64,000 bases of DNA from Brachypterus glaber. Taxonomy: Eukaryota > Arthropoda > Insecta > Coleoptera > Kateretidae. The notes beneath the pieces are model-generated. The model was not told the origin of the DNA. It ran no database searches and worked only from the letters and a program-made list of their open reading frames with translations. A program made the position numbers and the translations under genes. The DNA is taken from contig OY294045.1 of the NCBI GenBank assembly GCA_958510825.1, forward strand, positions 10,653,916-10,717,915. Reading direction: 5' to 3'. Of this stretch, positions 1 through 10,853 are shown piece after piece (position 1 is the first letter of the stretch; each line of letters opens with the position of its first letter).

Positions 1-149
1 GGCAGCAAAATAACCAATAATGCATCTAGGAATCCTTTTTCTCAGTGTATACCCTTGCATAGTTTTTAAGTCGGTTCCAAACCACTCGCCAAGTACGACG
101 AATATTCGGCCAAGTATAGTAAAACAACATGCGCAAATATACAGATCAT

Positions 150-1057
150 CAATCCAATCCAATCCAATCCAATCCAATCCAATCCAATCCAATCCAATCC
201 AATCCAATCCAATCCAATCCAATCCAATCCAATCCAATCCAATCCAATCCAATCCAATCCAATCCAATCGAATCCAATCCAATCCAATACAATCCAATCC
301 AATCCAATCCAATCCAATCCAATCCAATCCAATCCAATCCAATCCAATCCAATCCAATCCAATCCAATCCAATCCAATCCAATCCAATCCAATCCAATCC
401 AATCAATCCAATCCAATCCAATCCAATCCAATCCAATCCAATCCAATCCAATCCAAGCCAATCCAAGCCAATCCAATCCAATCCAATCCAATCCAATCCA
501 ATCCAATCCAATCCAATCCAATCCAATCCAATCCAATCCAATCCAATCCAATCCAATCCAATCCAATCCAATCCAATCCAATCCAATCCAATCCAATCCA
601 ATCCAATCCAATCCAATCCAATCCAATCCAATCCAATCCAATCCAATCCAATCCAATCCAATCCAATCCAATCCAATCCAATCCAATCCAATCCAATCCA
701 ATCCAATCCAATCCAATCCAATCCAATCCAATCCAATCCAATCCAATCCAATCCAATCCAATCCAATCCAATCCAATCCAATCCAATCCAATCCAATCCA
801 ATCCAATCCAATCCAATCCAATCCAATCCAATCCAATCCAATCCAATCCAATCCAATCCAATCCAATCCAATCCAATCCAATCCAATCCAATCCAATCCA
901 ATCCAATCCAATCCAATCCAATCCAATCCAATCCAATCCAATCCAATCCAATCCAATCCAATCCAATCCAATCCAATCCAATCCAATCCAATCCAATCCA
1001 ATCCAATCTAATCCAATCCAATCCAATCCAATCCAATCCAATCCAATCCAATCCAAC
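150..1057. repeat. (AATCC)n / (GGATT)n pentanucleotide satellite
   Basis: About 180 head-to-tail copies of a 5-bp unit. Interruptions are very few: single substitutions near 270, 289, 457, 467 and 1009, and a one-base loss near 404 that shifts the register. The 5-bp unit has no stop codon in several frames, so both strands show long apparent ORFs that are artefacts. The low divergence suggests recent expansion or homogenisation. The unit differs from the usual arthropod telomere unit TTAGG. Confidence 0.98.
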
Positions 1058-1521
1058 TCCAATAATGGCATTTTCCTAGAATAGTTTGCCAGCTCGATCT
1101 ACCATTATTTACGGCCTACACAAAACTGTTTCACTTTGTATTGATGTTTGCGCAGGCGCCAACTTATAAAACATCTTTGAAATTCATAAAAAGTAACCCA
1201 CGTGTACAACGAAGTAAATTGAATTTAAATTTAACATCACATATTAATAATCACGACTCACTCAAAACTTTACAATTAAACGAACACTTTCACGACATTA
1301 CATAAAAGAAAATTAATCAAGTCCTGTGCATATCAATGATTGCAATGCTGGAGTAAATCCGCCAAAGCGGTCACACTGAGATCATCTATCCATTTTGTAT
1401 ACACTCAAAATTAAAATTTTTGTTCTCTTGTGGCCGTGCTGGCGTACTCTCGTATGAAATCGGTAATAATCGTTCCTCTTTTAGGACGCCAGTCGGATCT
1501 TATTATTAAGTTTACTAATAG
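1058..1521. other. Interval without recognised feature
   Basis: AT-rich sequence after the satellite. No coding signal, RNA gene or clear repeat was seen. Confidence 0.5.
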
Positions 1522-2087
1522 GTACGCACCAAAGAACTTTTACCTCAAGAAGTTATTTCACACCAATGATTATGAAGGTGTCATCTTTTTGTTTGTTTGT
1601 TTGTTTACATAAACGTACTCGATACTGCTTCTGGTGTAAACATAAGTATCGATAGTTTTGACCTTCTGGTGACCAGAGCGATGTTGAGTAATTTTCACTT
1701 TATCATTATTATAAATCTTTATACCTAAATTAAAATTTAAAAAACTACTATACTACGACACTATAATTATGTTTGATAATGTAATATAATTAAATTTATT
1801 AAAATTAAACTACTAGTTCATATAAAACTCAAATAAAACTAATATTTCTTAAAATTTACAATAAAATATCTAAAGCAGGTGTTGCAACCGGCAACACTGT
1901 ATTGCTTGACAAAGTTTACGACATTAGACTGTGAGTTTACACATTCTTTCTCTCTCTTTACGCTTACTAAGTGTAAACAATAGTCACTCCCCACCAGCCC
2001 CTCACCGTAGTTGGTTCACGCTTCAAACAAAGCATACGGTAGATTTCATCATGTTCATTCTTGAGGTAAAAGTTCTTTGGTTCGCAC
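1522..2087. mobile_element. Candidate 566-bp element bounded by a 30-bp inverted repeat
   Basis: The sequence at 1522-1551 is repeated in reverse complement at 2058-2087 with about 28 of 30 bases identical (shared core CCAAAGAACTTTTACCTCAA). The interior has no meaningful ORF. The spacing and arm length suggest a MITE-like non-autonomous DNA element, but no convincing target-site duplication was seen, so the true ends may lie slightly outside. Confidence 0.5.
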
Positions 2088-3758
2088 ATACGTACGTACG
2101 TCGCGGCTAGCCTTAAAAAATTTAAATGAAAAGTCAAACCACCCCAGATTTTTTGATTTTAGGTTGCTTTTGGGTAATTTCGAAACAGTTTTTGACAAAA
2201 ATTGAAATTGCTCACGAAGCCGTTTTTAAATAAAGTCATTCTTCTTCTTTAAGTTTTTCCTGCCATCGCAATACGGAGTTTTTTCTATGCCACACCCTAT
2301 AGCATATATGCTATAGGATTTTTTTTCTTAGTTTGAGAAAAATTTAACCATAAATTGTCTATAAACCCTCTACAGCTCTTGTTATACAAAATTCACTATA
2401 AAATATTTTATATTTTTCGAACAAAAATAATAAAATCTAAGAAATCTAATAAATATTAAAATATTTAAAGAATAAAATTTTTAAGAAGCAAAAATTTGTA
2501 GTAAGTATATTTACTCGAAAGTAGCTTACACGGAAAAAATTTGGGTATTTTTATTTTAAAATATACCGGGTGTTTTTTTTTAACCTGAAACTTTCAAATA
2601 TCTCGAATACTATGCATTTTAGAAAAAAAAATGCCGTACAAAGTTTGTTTATTTTAATGGTGGGAACAAAATGGCGTATTTATTTTTTACGGATATTTAC
2701 GTTTTCAAAGTCATTTCAAGGTCAACTTTGTTTTTTTTTTAAGTACAAACATATATTTTTTTTACTGTTATTTAATTTCCCTCAAAAAAATTAAAATCTT
2801 TTGTTCTATGTAGAATCACCCCTTAAAATTAATGACATCATTTACTGGACATAATGTATAACGAAGAGAATATTTTCTTCTTTTCTGCATACTGCATATT
2901 TTTATCCTTTCATATATAAGATTATATTCTCCTTTCAAGCATATGCTTGTCCTTTCACATTTAAAGCATACTTTTGCTTTAAAGGAGAATATATTCTCTT
3001 CCTTATATCCAAATCCCACATTTTTGATTTAAAACAAAAAATTTTTTCTATGAGTGTATCCTTTAACCTTAGGCCGTTTATCATAATCAGAGAAATAATT
3101 TTTTCCGTGTTGCTTTCTTTATTGGTACTGCAAATGCTGTTTTCCATTTTATCCTTCACATTCCAGGCGGCATTCACCGTTTTTCTCCTGCAAATAGGCT
3201 TATTTACATGTAACTTTATGCCGCACTTTGGGGAATATTCCTCAAGATTCTGAGAAAAGTCGATATCTTTAAAATTAGGGGACACTGGAGCAACATGAGG
3301 TAGGATGCTTGACGCTTAACGAGGCACCGTCTATTTGTATTTATTTGTTGTGTATTTTTTTATTATTAATGGAACATGAGCCTGCCTAATTTATATCTAT
3401 TATAAAATAAATAAACGAATAAAAACATGTTTTATTTATTTTATTCCTTTGACGGACAACACAAAATTGTAAACATGTGGGAGCAGTCCAGAAGCCCACC
3501 CGATTTGTTTGCATATTTAAATCTTTCATTGCATGCGGAACCAGATATTATAGCTACAGATATCCCAAGTAACACATTTTATTAGTCAGTAACATAGAGG
3601 TTTTAAAACGGTTATTAAATACCTTTTATATTACCTGTAGTCTCATAACGGTTCTACTAGAGAGATAGTATTCCTACTAGGATTCGTAGGTATTAAGAGC
3701 GCGGTACAGAACTAGCAGTAGCATACAGACTACCGCTATAGAACTCGGCATATGTGAC
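2088..3758. other. Interval with small palindromes and unassigned ORFs
   Basis: AT-rich sequence. It holds a perfect palindrome at 2296-2317 and a stretch at 2528-2555 resembling the left end of the element at 13484 (ACACGGAAAAAATTTGG). On the minus strand at 2816-3285 two overlapping short ORFs are rich in Cys and Lys, but they match no recognised family. No gene is called. Confidence 0.4.
2296..2317. repeat. Perfect 22-bp palindrome
   Basis: Two 11-base halves (first half CCTATAGCATA) are exact reverse complements. Its function is unknown; it may be a fragment of a palindromic element. Confidence 0.85.
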
Positions 3759-3844
3759 TGACGTTAGCGTCATCTGTTGCCAACATGGAGAAACCATTAT
3801 TATAAATTCGGTTTTCTATATTGGCGACAGATGTCGCTACCGTC
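3759..3844. repeat. Hairpin with ~36-bp imperfect arms
   Basis: The arm 3759-3795 is the imperfect reverse complement of 3810-3844, with a short AT loop between them. The arms share TGACG, AGCG, CATCTGT and GCCAA blocks. It could be a small MITE or fold as a precursor-like RNA hairpin. Confidence 0.7.
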
Positions 3845-3857
3845 AATTAATTGACAC

Positions 3858-3881
3858 AGTAACATAGTAACATAGTAACAT
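3858..3881. repeat. (AGTAACAT)3 short tandem repeat
   Basis: Three perfect copies of an 8-bp unit, directly downstream of the hairpin. Confidence 0.85.
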
Positions 3882-4438
3882 AGTAGTGGTATATAAGAAC
3901 AAAGTAACTTTAAGTCAAATAATGGTGTCATAACAGTAATGTATTTACTGATAGTAATAAAAAAGATTTTGGGATATCAATATAGCACCATCGAAAATCG
4001 GCCATTTTTATCTGCGTAACCCCAAAAAAAAAGTATAATTTAATTATTATATTGTTTATAGTTAATAGTTTTAAATAAAAGTATACTTAAATTTGTTTCA
4101 GATAACAACAAAAACTTACTTTTATCAACAATTTCATAAAAAAAAACTATTTTTTAAAGGCATTTTAGAACAGTTATTATTCTCAAGAAGTACTATTTCA
4201 GGGGGCGCGTGGATTTTTAGGATCTACAACGTAAATAATGATAGGCACATCTATTTTTCACTATTTTAATATAATTTTTTAGGTATTTATTATGATTGGT
4301 TACTAGGTTAAGTATTTTAGAACATAATATCACTGACAGACATTGTTATAAAAATAAAAAGAAATAAAATATTAATTTTACGATAGAAAGACAGAGACAT
4401 CAATACCAGCTGACAAAATAAGCGTTTGGGCTATATTC
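3882..4438. other. Interval without recognised feature
   Basis: AT-rich sequence. No ORF of note, RNA gene or repeat assignment. Confidence 0.4.
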
Positions 4439-4592
4439 TAACCAGTTTATAGGGAGTGTCCGTTTCACTTATCGCCTCCGCCAAATTCCAATTATTAATT
4501 AAATAAAAAAGGCAAATCGGTGCCAGTGAGAATCGACCTCATGCTAGTTAGCTAGCCATGTACACGCGCTAGCCCACTACGCTGTGCCTCCA
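4439..4592 (-). mobile_element. tRNA-derived SINE, family 1, copy 1 (3'-truncated)
   Basis: Read on the minus strand, the element starts with a tRNA-like head: an A-box-like TAGTGGGCTAGCGCG followed by a B-box-like GGTCGATTCTC inside a T-arm-like hairpin. The body then matches the copy at 54108-54394 (shared CAATTATTAATTAA and TATAGGGAGTGTCC). The 3' half seen in the other copies is missing. These internal promoter boxes are the hallmark of Pol III SINEs. Confidence 0.75.
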
Positions 4593-7422
4593 ATATTAAT
4601 ATCACTTAATATAATAAAATTTAATTACTCCCCTGTCTTAAATGTAAACATTCTACTATATCTCTGGCTTCTACTATAATTATGATTATTGTTTAGGTTT
4701 TTAGTGCAAATAAACCACTAAGCGACGCACACTCAAAAACCGATATCCCGGTCGGAGTTTAAGGCTTTGCGTAAAATATATTACTTTAAAGAGATTAAAC
4801 AGTTTGTCTCAATTTTTTTACGACTTGTTTAAGAATGAACTAAACCATTAAAGATGGTATGAAAAATGCCTTTTTAAATACTGAAATAAATCAGTACTAA
4901 CAACATTATCTAAAAAGATTAATAATCCTTCATTAATATATAAGTATTTATTACTTAAATTAATAAATATTTAAGAAGAAAAATATAAAAAAAGATAAAT
5001 AATTTCCAAACCATTTTTTTATAAAAATTTTGAGGATAACTTCTATTGATCAAAAAGAAAAAAAAATAACATTATGCGTTACGGAAGAAATTTTGACTTA
5101 GGATTGACAAATGTAAATGACGGTCATTTTAAAAATTTTTATTAAGTGTAAAAATATATATGGTAAATATTCTTTATTAAAGAAGAAAAACAAACCAATA
5201 CCAGTAATTAACCGGTTTGCGACGTAGCCGATCCCGGATGTGTTAACGTACAGCCGTAATTTTTTTTAGTTTAATAAACTAAAAGAAAAAAATAAACTAT
5301 AAACTGTGCCACGGGTCATATACCACCTTTACGTACAGCTGTAACTTGTTTTCCAAGCTTCCTATGCATCCGTCGCGTTTTTATATAGGAGTTATGCAAC
5401 GCAACGTGCACCACATGTGGTACACAACGTCTCAGACGTGTTAATAAACACCATATGATAGTTGTTTTTTTTTTGCGGTATGGGTGGTGCCAACGAACTA
5501 ATAACTCTTTTTTCTAGAATACGCATACCGTTAAAATAAAGTTTCGCCATCATCTCGGTTTGTTTGTAAACAAATAGTATGTATATTCAGGCCCGAACAA
5601 TAACAGTTACTAGTAACTGGTATTGTTGTCTCTGTTAAAACAAAGATGTGCGAGTAAGACAGACGAATGTTTAGGTTGCCGACGTTTTTGTAAGTTTTAA
5701 CGAATGAAATGCCTATTCTAGAGAGAAGAGTTATTAGTTAGGTGGTACTTAGGATGGACTTGGAGATAAAAATTGGTCTTGTCTTGATAGGTTTATTATA
5801 TTATTTTAAATCTCTCGAACTTAAAGCAACTCATAAAGTGTTAAAATTTTAACAATTTAATCCAGTATTATTATTAACTTCAATTTAAGTTTTGCACATA
5901 AATATGAATTGGATAATCATTGTAAAGTCTCCAACATTGGAGGATCGTAGTTCAAAATAGTGTAAATTAGATTTGAAATTAATGGAATTCTGAACAGATT
6001 TCATTATAACTAAATCTAATAATAATTATTATTGGACAAACATGACAAACAATCATTGCAATGTTCTGTATTATATACCCTGGTAGAAAAGTACACAAAT
6101 CTAACTTAAAATAACATTAGATTAGTGACTTTTTTATGTTTAGTCTCAAACGTTATACATAAACGTTATAAAATATATAAATCTAACCCTAAAAACTAAC
6201 GTTTGACAAAAACGTTATAAAATACATAAATCTAACGTTAGTTTCCCAACTAAATTCCAACCTTTTTCTAACCTTATTCTAACTTTAAATATTTTTTAAA
6301 TTTCCATTATTAATACGTAAGCTATAATAGAAAATACTTATTTCAGACAGCTATGTGCCTAGGTTTGATAATTATTTATTATTTCTATAATAAGTTTAAA
6401 AAAATATCCCCCCAAAGTCAAAATTGTAGTAAGTCTGGCAACGCTGTATTAGAATTGAAAAAATATTTTAAGATTCTGAATGTATAAATAAATATTGACT
6501 AACTAAATATAAAGTTTTTCTGAGAGGAAAACGTATTTATCGAAGTTTAACATCATATTACACGAAAAATATTTAGGGTCACCTAAAAAGATGGCTATTT
6601 TATAAATAAATGTAACAAAATTATGTTTAAAAATATTATAATTATAAATATATTAAGATTTATTTATATGAATAAATTTGTCTCCAGGTGCCATTTTATG
6701 ATCCAGGTAGAAATTTCCTAGTTGGCCACGCCCCCTCCGAAAGTTAGAAATTAAATGTACTTATAACGTATTTCTAACTTAAAATTCAAACGTTTGTAAC
6801 TAACGCTTGATTCTAACGTTAAAAAGTGGGACATTTGCACATATTTCATAACGTACTTTTATACAGTTTTCTAACAATAATAACAAAAATATAAGCAAAA
6901 TAGTAACGTCGTATCTTAGATGATTACAGATTAATAAATTTTAAAACCTCGTATCTCTTAAACTAGTTAACTGACTTGGAACGCACCTTTTGCATACGGC
7001 GACGCTAACAGTTTGAATAACACTGCGCATGCGATGCAAGAGGTGCGTTCCGCTAATAATGTTTCAAAGCTCGTATCTTAAAAAAAAAATATTAATTTTG
7101 AGCATCAAAATGTCGTATCTATAAACATTAGGTTTTTATTTGTATTTATTTATTTTATACACAATAAAATGACTTAAGGTAAGTTAATCATTAAAAATGT
7201 ATTAAGTTTATATTAAAAAAGTACATTTTCAACCTATGAATAATGCGAAAAAGAGTTATTTCTCATTCCTGTAAAGTTGTCTTTTTTGAGATACGACGTC
7301 CTGAAATTTACAAGACGATATGTATTTATCCATTTTAAAGTTAATCGGTCGGTTCCAAGTTTCAAAAATTAGTAGATTTACTGGTAATAAATTGATTAAT
7401 AAGCAGGCTGCTTATAAATTGA
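4593..7422. other. 2.8-kb AT-rich interval without recognised gene
   Basis: No long ORF, no splice-bounded coding segment and no RNA gene were seen. Short locally repeated words occur (AACGTTATAAAATA near 6150-6230; CGTACAGC near 5240-5340). It is probably old decayed repeats or intron. Confidence 0.4.
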
Positions 7423-7426
7423 TTAA

Positions 7427-7659
7427 CACGTTCGCTACCAAGAATTTTTGACGAAAATTTACATGTTTTTAACCCTATTTTAAACCCCCAAAATTGCTCC
7501 GAAAAATGCAAAAAAAACGTGGGCAAATAGATAATTTTATAAGCTTTAAAATGATGTATCACCCATTTAACACAGCAAGATGGTCGACTCGTATATGGGA
7601 CATAGGTATATTTGAAAAATTCTTGTGGCTCATATATGAGTCGCTTGGTAGCGAAAGAG
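7427..7659. mobile_element. piggyBac-like MITE with TTAA duplication
   Basis: The left end TTAA then CACGTTCGCTACCAAG (7423-7442) and the right end CTTGGTAGCGAAAGAG then TTAA (7644-7663) form 16-bp terminal inverted repeats with 14 matches, flanked on both sides by TTAA. A TTAA target duplication is the signature of the piggyBac superfamily. The 233-bp interior has no transposase, so the copy is non-autonomous. The short ORF crossing it is incidental. Confidence 0.75.
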
Positions 7660-7800
7660 TTAATAAGTAGGTTTTGTTCTTCTGACTTTTAAAATAATTT
7701 TTAATTGCTCAAATGCTTCGCGATGAGATCTGTTTTTTTTTAAATAGTTGTAGATGTTTAAATGACAGTATGTTTAAGACAAACCAAACATTATATCTAT

Positions 7801-8253
7801 ATAGTTTGATGCACGGATCTGTGGCTACGGGAAATATGTTTAGAATGTGTGTGCAAGTAGGAGGCCCGATGTAGGCACGCACGCCTAATAACCAGTCATC
7901 GGCGAATTTCCAGTGCTCGCATAGGCGCCGCGTCGATTCTATCGTTGACGCGAGGTTTTAAATATTTACATTTTTATTTTCTTCGAAAAACACCGATATA
8001 TTTACATATTTATAGTTAATATTTATATTCAATATTGTTGTGTGTAACAAATTAGTGGTCAAATGTTTCGATTTAGTGACCTTTATAAAAATTTTCCTCA
8101 TAATTCGGCAAAATTATTCCGTAAGCCTTTGTTTCTGTGTTTATTTTTAACGTTGATGAGTCATAACTGAATTTATTCCGATTAATGCTTATAACGCTCT
8201 TGACGGAAAGAAGAGCGCGTATGATTCCTCCCTATTACGTCGGAGACTTTCTT
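7801..8253. repeat. Repeat Y, copy 1, split by an insertion
   Basis: The flanks 7801-7886 and 8190-8253 together match, in reverse complement, one continuous block at 38036-38190. The 303 bases between them are absent there, so this copy is interrupted by element X. Confidence 0.75.
7887..8189 (+). mobile_element. Element X, copy 1 (303 bp)
   Basis: It is inserted in repeat Y, as shown by the empty site near 38098-38106. A related copy lies in opposite orientation at 47415-47826, sharing blocks such as GGAATAATTTTGCCGAATTA and the GC-rich segment with GACGCG and GGCGCC. The ends carry a weak inverted repeat (ATCGG). There is no coding capacity. Confidence 0.65.
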
Positions 8254-9125
8254 TCATATGCGGAGAATTATACCATGCTTTTAAGAGATCTTAAATATCT
8301 CTTTTAGTTTTTAAGTAATCCGCCCTGGGAGCTTGAATTAAAACTGTATAAAATATGTTCCAAAATTTACAGTCACTTAATATTGTTATCTAAATAAAAA
8401 ATAAACCTTTTTCATTTTGTTTTCATAAAATACCCTAAATATAAACAGGCAATCCAATAAACACTCGAATATTGGCGATCCTATCTGTATTTTAAATAAA
8501 AAAACAACAAAAAAATATTGGAAATTTGTTGGTACCAATTGCTTTTGCTTTTGGGGATGATAAAAAAGAATGCGAATAATTTATATTCAATGTTTTTATA
8601 AATCTGATTACACTAGTTTACAAGTTTTTTGCTGATTTGAGCAATAATTATTAAAAATTTGCAATATTTGCGTGAAAGTTTATATCGGAGAGATTTTTTA
8701 AAAGGCCCCACCCTAAATATATCAAAAACAAAAAGAAAATATCATTATTCTAAAAAGGAGGAGCACCGTTTTTAAAATAGGGAATATAAATATTGTTATA
8801 CGTCGTTAAAAAGCCCTTTTATTAAAGAATTTGGTTGTGTATTTATGTTTTCAAAGGTAATAATTACCCCTTTTTACACGGGTCTTCACGGAGCCTTAAA
8901 AATTTTTGACAAATAAAAAAAGTTCTCTGGGAGGCGATGGGGAATGAATAATATTTTCGTAAAAATTATAGGATTCCTTAAAATACGGGGGTCGAGGCAA
9001 ATATAGCGCGGCTCACACTATGAGGTTTTTTTATTCTAAAACTATAACTAGTTTAAGATTGCTTTCATCATTTTGGATATTGAATAGATGTTCACTCTGT
9101 CTGGTCACCAGGTTTAAGCTCATTT
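8254..9125. other. Interval without recognised feature
   Basis: AT-rich. No gene or convincing repeat seen. Confidence 0.4.
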
Positions 9126-9785
9126 TTAAGAAAAAAGCCTTTCTGATTCAAATGTAAAACTTTATTTTGATACAAAACTTTTGTGTTCTGCAAAAAGATA
9201 TGTGTAGAAATTGTACCTATTTTAGGGAAAATAATAATATCCAGAAAATAAGAATTTTGTAAACCAGTATTATCGGATATAAAATTATGTGAAATTATGT
9301 GAAATTATGGTCCTTGATCATATTGGAGGTAGTTTTTAAATGAACTAAAAATGAGACTATCTCTCCAAGAAGTTTTTATTGGTATTATAAGAAGAAGTTA
9401 TAATAGCGACATGTTTCTGCCTTTTAACATAGGGCTATCTTCAGGCTAGAAGATTCAAAAATTTAAAAAACAGTGCTTAAAAAAACCTTAAAAACTTACC
9501 TAATAATTAAAGTAAAAATTAAAAACAATCAATTACATTGTACACGTACAAAAAGTCGTATTATAAAAATTTAACGCGCGAAAAATAACAGTTTTAAACA
9601 TACAAATTATAAACAGAAAACTAATGTGAACAAGAAGAAATCAATATTTTAAGTTAAATTTTAAAAAATAACAATTTAGGATATCTACTGGATTTCAAAT
9701 TACTTAAAATAAATAAAAATCGCGAAAAGAGCAAACTAATTAAAAACCCAAGGTACAAAAATTGATAAAATATATCGCCTAATAA
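9126..9785 (-). repeat. Inverted unit of the hammerhead-bearing repeat
   Basis: This stretch is the reverse complement of sequence in the array at 9893-13085, over more than 600 bp. It therefore forms the left arm of a large palindrome with a ~110-bp spacer. It contains a minus-strand hammerhead-like core at 9404-9448. Head-to-head plus tandem arrangement of such repeats is known for Penelope-like elements, but no reverse transcriptase or GIY-YIG coding sequence of that group is present here. Confidence 0.8.
9404..9448 (-). ncRNA. Hammerhead-ribozyme-like core, inverted unit
   Basis: On the minus strand the order is TAGC, CTGAAGA, a short stem (GCC/GGC), GAAA, then CATGTC and GCTA. TAGC and GCTA can pair as stem I, ACATGT is self-complementary as expected for a dimeric stem III, and GTC matches a cleavage triplet. 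Stem II is short, with one bulged purine. Confidence 0.6.
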
Positions 9786-10149
9786 AGCAAATTTTAGTTA
9801 TTTAGTATTGTTTGTAGTTTTAAATAATTTTAATAATCACTGCCACCTCTTCGACTACGTACAAAATCATTATCATTTTCAATAAATGATTATTTCCTCT
9901 ATCAATTTTTGTACCTTGGGTTTTTAATTAGTTTGCTTTCTTTACGACTTTATTTTAAATAATTTGAAATCCAGTAGATATCCTAAATTGTTATTTTTTA
10001 ATTAGTTTTCTGTTATAATTTTTGTTTTCTGTTGTAATATGACTTTTTGTACGAGTACAATGTAACTGTTTGTTTTTAATTTTAATTTTAATTATTGGGT
10101 AAGTTTTTAAGATTTTTTTAAGCACTGTTTTTTAAATTTTTGAATCTTC

Positions 10150-10196
10150 TAGCCTGAAGATGGCTCTATGTTAAAAAGGGCATAAACATGTCGCTA
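10150..10196 (+). ncRNA. Hammerhead-ribozyme-like core, unit 1 (mutated)
   Basis: TAGC, CTGAAGA (10154-10160), stem II GCTCT/AGGGC, then TAAA instead of GAAA (10183-10186), CATGTC and GCTA. The first core G is replaced by T, so this copy is predicted to be inactive. Confidence 0.6.
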
Positions 10197-10699
10197 TTAT
10201 AAATTCCATACCAATAAAAACTTCTTGGAGAGATAGTCTCATCTTTATTTCATTTAAAAACTACCTCCGATATGAGCAAGGACCATCAGAAATATAATTT
10301 TACATAATAAAACTTTTATATCCGATAATACTGGTTAACAAAATTCTTATTTTCTGGAAACTATTATTTTCCCTGAAATAGGTACAACTTCTCCTACACC
10401 TATCTTTTTGCAGAACACAAAAGTTTTGTATCAAAACAAAATTTTACTTTCGAATTAGAAAGGCTTTTTTTTTTAATTCAAATTTAAATTTTAACTTAAA
10501 ATATTGACATCTTTTTTTTCACATTAGTTTTCTGTTTATAATTTGTATGTTTAAAACTGTAATTTTTCGCGCGTTAAATTTTTATAATATGACTTTTTAT
10601 ACGTGTACAATGTAATTGTTTGTTTTTAATTTTAATTTTAATTATTAGGTAAGTTTTTAAGGTTTTCTTAAGCACTATTTTTTAAAATTTTGAATCTTC

Positions 10700-10746
10700 T
10701 AGCCTGAAGATGGCTCTATGTTAAATAGGGCAGAAACATGTCGCTA
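10700..10746 (+). ncRNA. Hammerhead-ribozyme-like core, unit 2 (most intact)
   Basis: All expected blocks are in order: stem I strand TAGC (10700-10703), CTGAAGA (10704-10710), stem II GCTCT pairing with AGGGC around a 9-base loop, GAAA (10733-10736), the self-complementary ACATGT, the cleavage-type triplet GTC ending at 10742, and GCTA (10743-10746) pairing back to TAGC. A bulged G sits between the core and stem II and could weaken activity. Hammerheads with short palindromic stem III are thought to act as dimers, which fits the tandem layout. Confidence 0.65.
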
Positions 10747-10853
10747 TTATAAATTCCATACCAATAAAAACTTCTTGGAGAGATAGTCTCATCTTTATTT
10801 CATTTAAAAACTACCTCCAAATCCATAAATCCAAATCATTTAAAAACTACCTC

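Noticed and set aside
150..1057. Telomeric array
   Set aside because: The unit is GGATT, not the arthropod TTAGG unit, and it lies next to ordinary dispersed repeats.
20..1084. Long ORFs on both strands across the pentamer satellite
   Set aside because: A 5-bp repeat without stops gives open frames in several phases; the predicted proteins are pure five-residue repeats with no start or context signals.
2816..3285. Cys/Lys-rich minus-strand ORFs as a possible zinc-finger gene
   Set aside because: Two short frames overlap, the Cys spacing fits no known finger, and the DNA contains inverted repeat words; kept only as an unassigned interval note.
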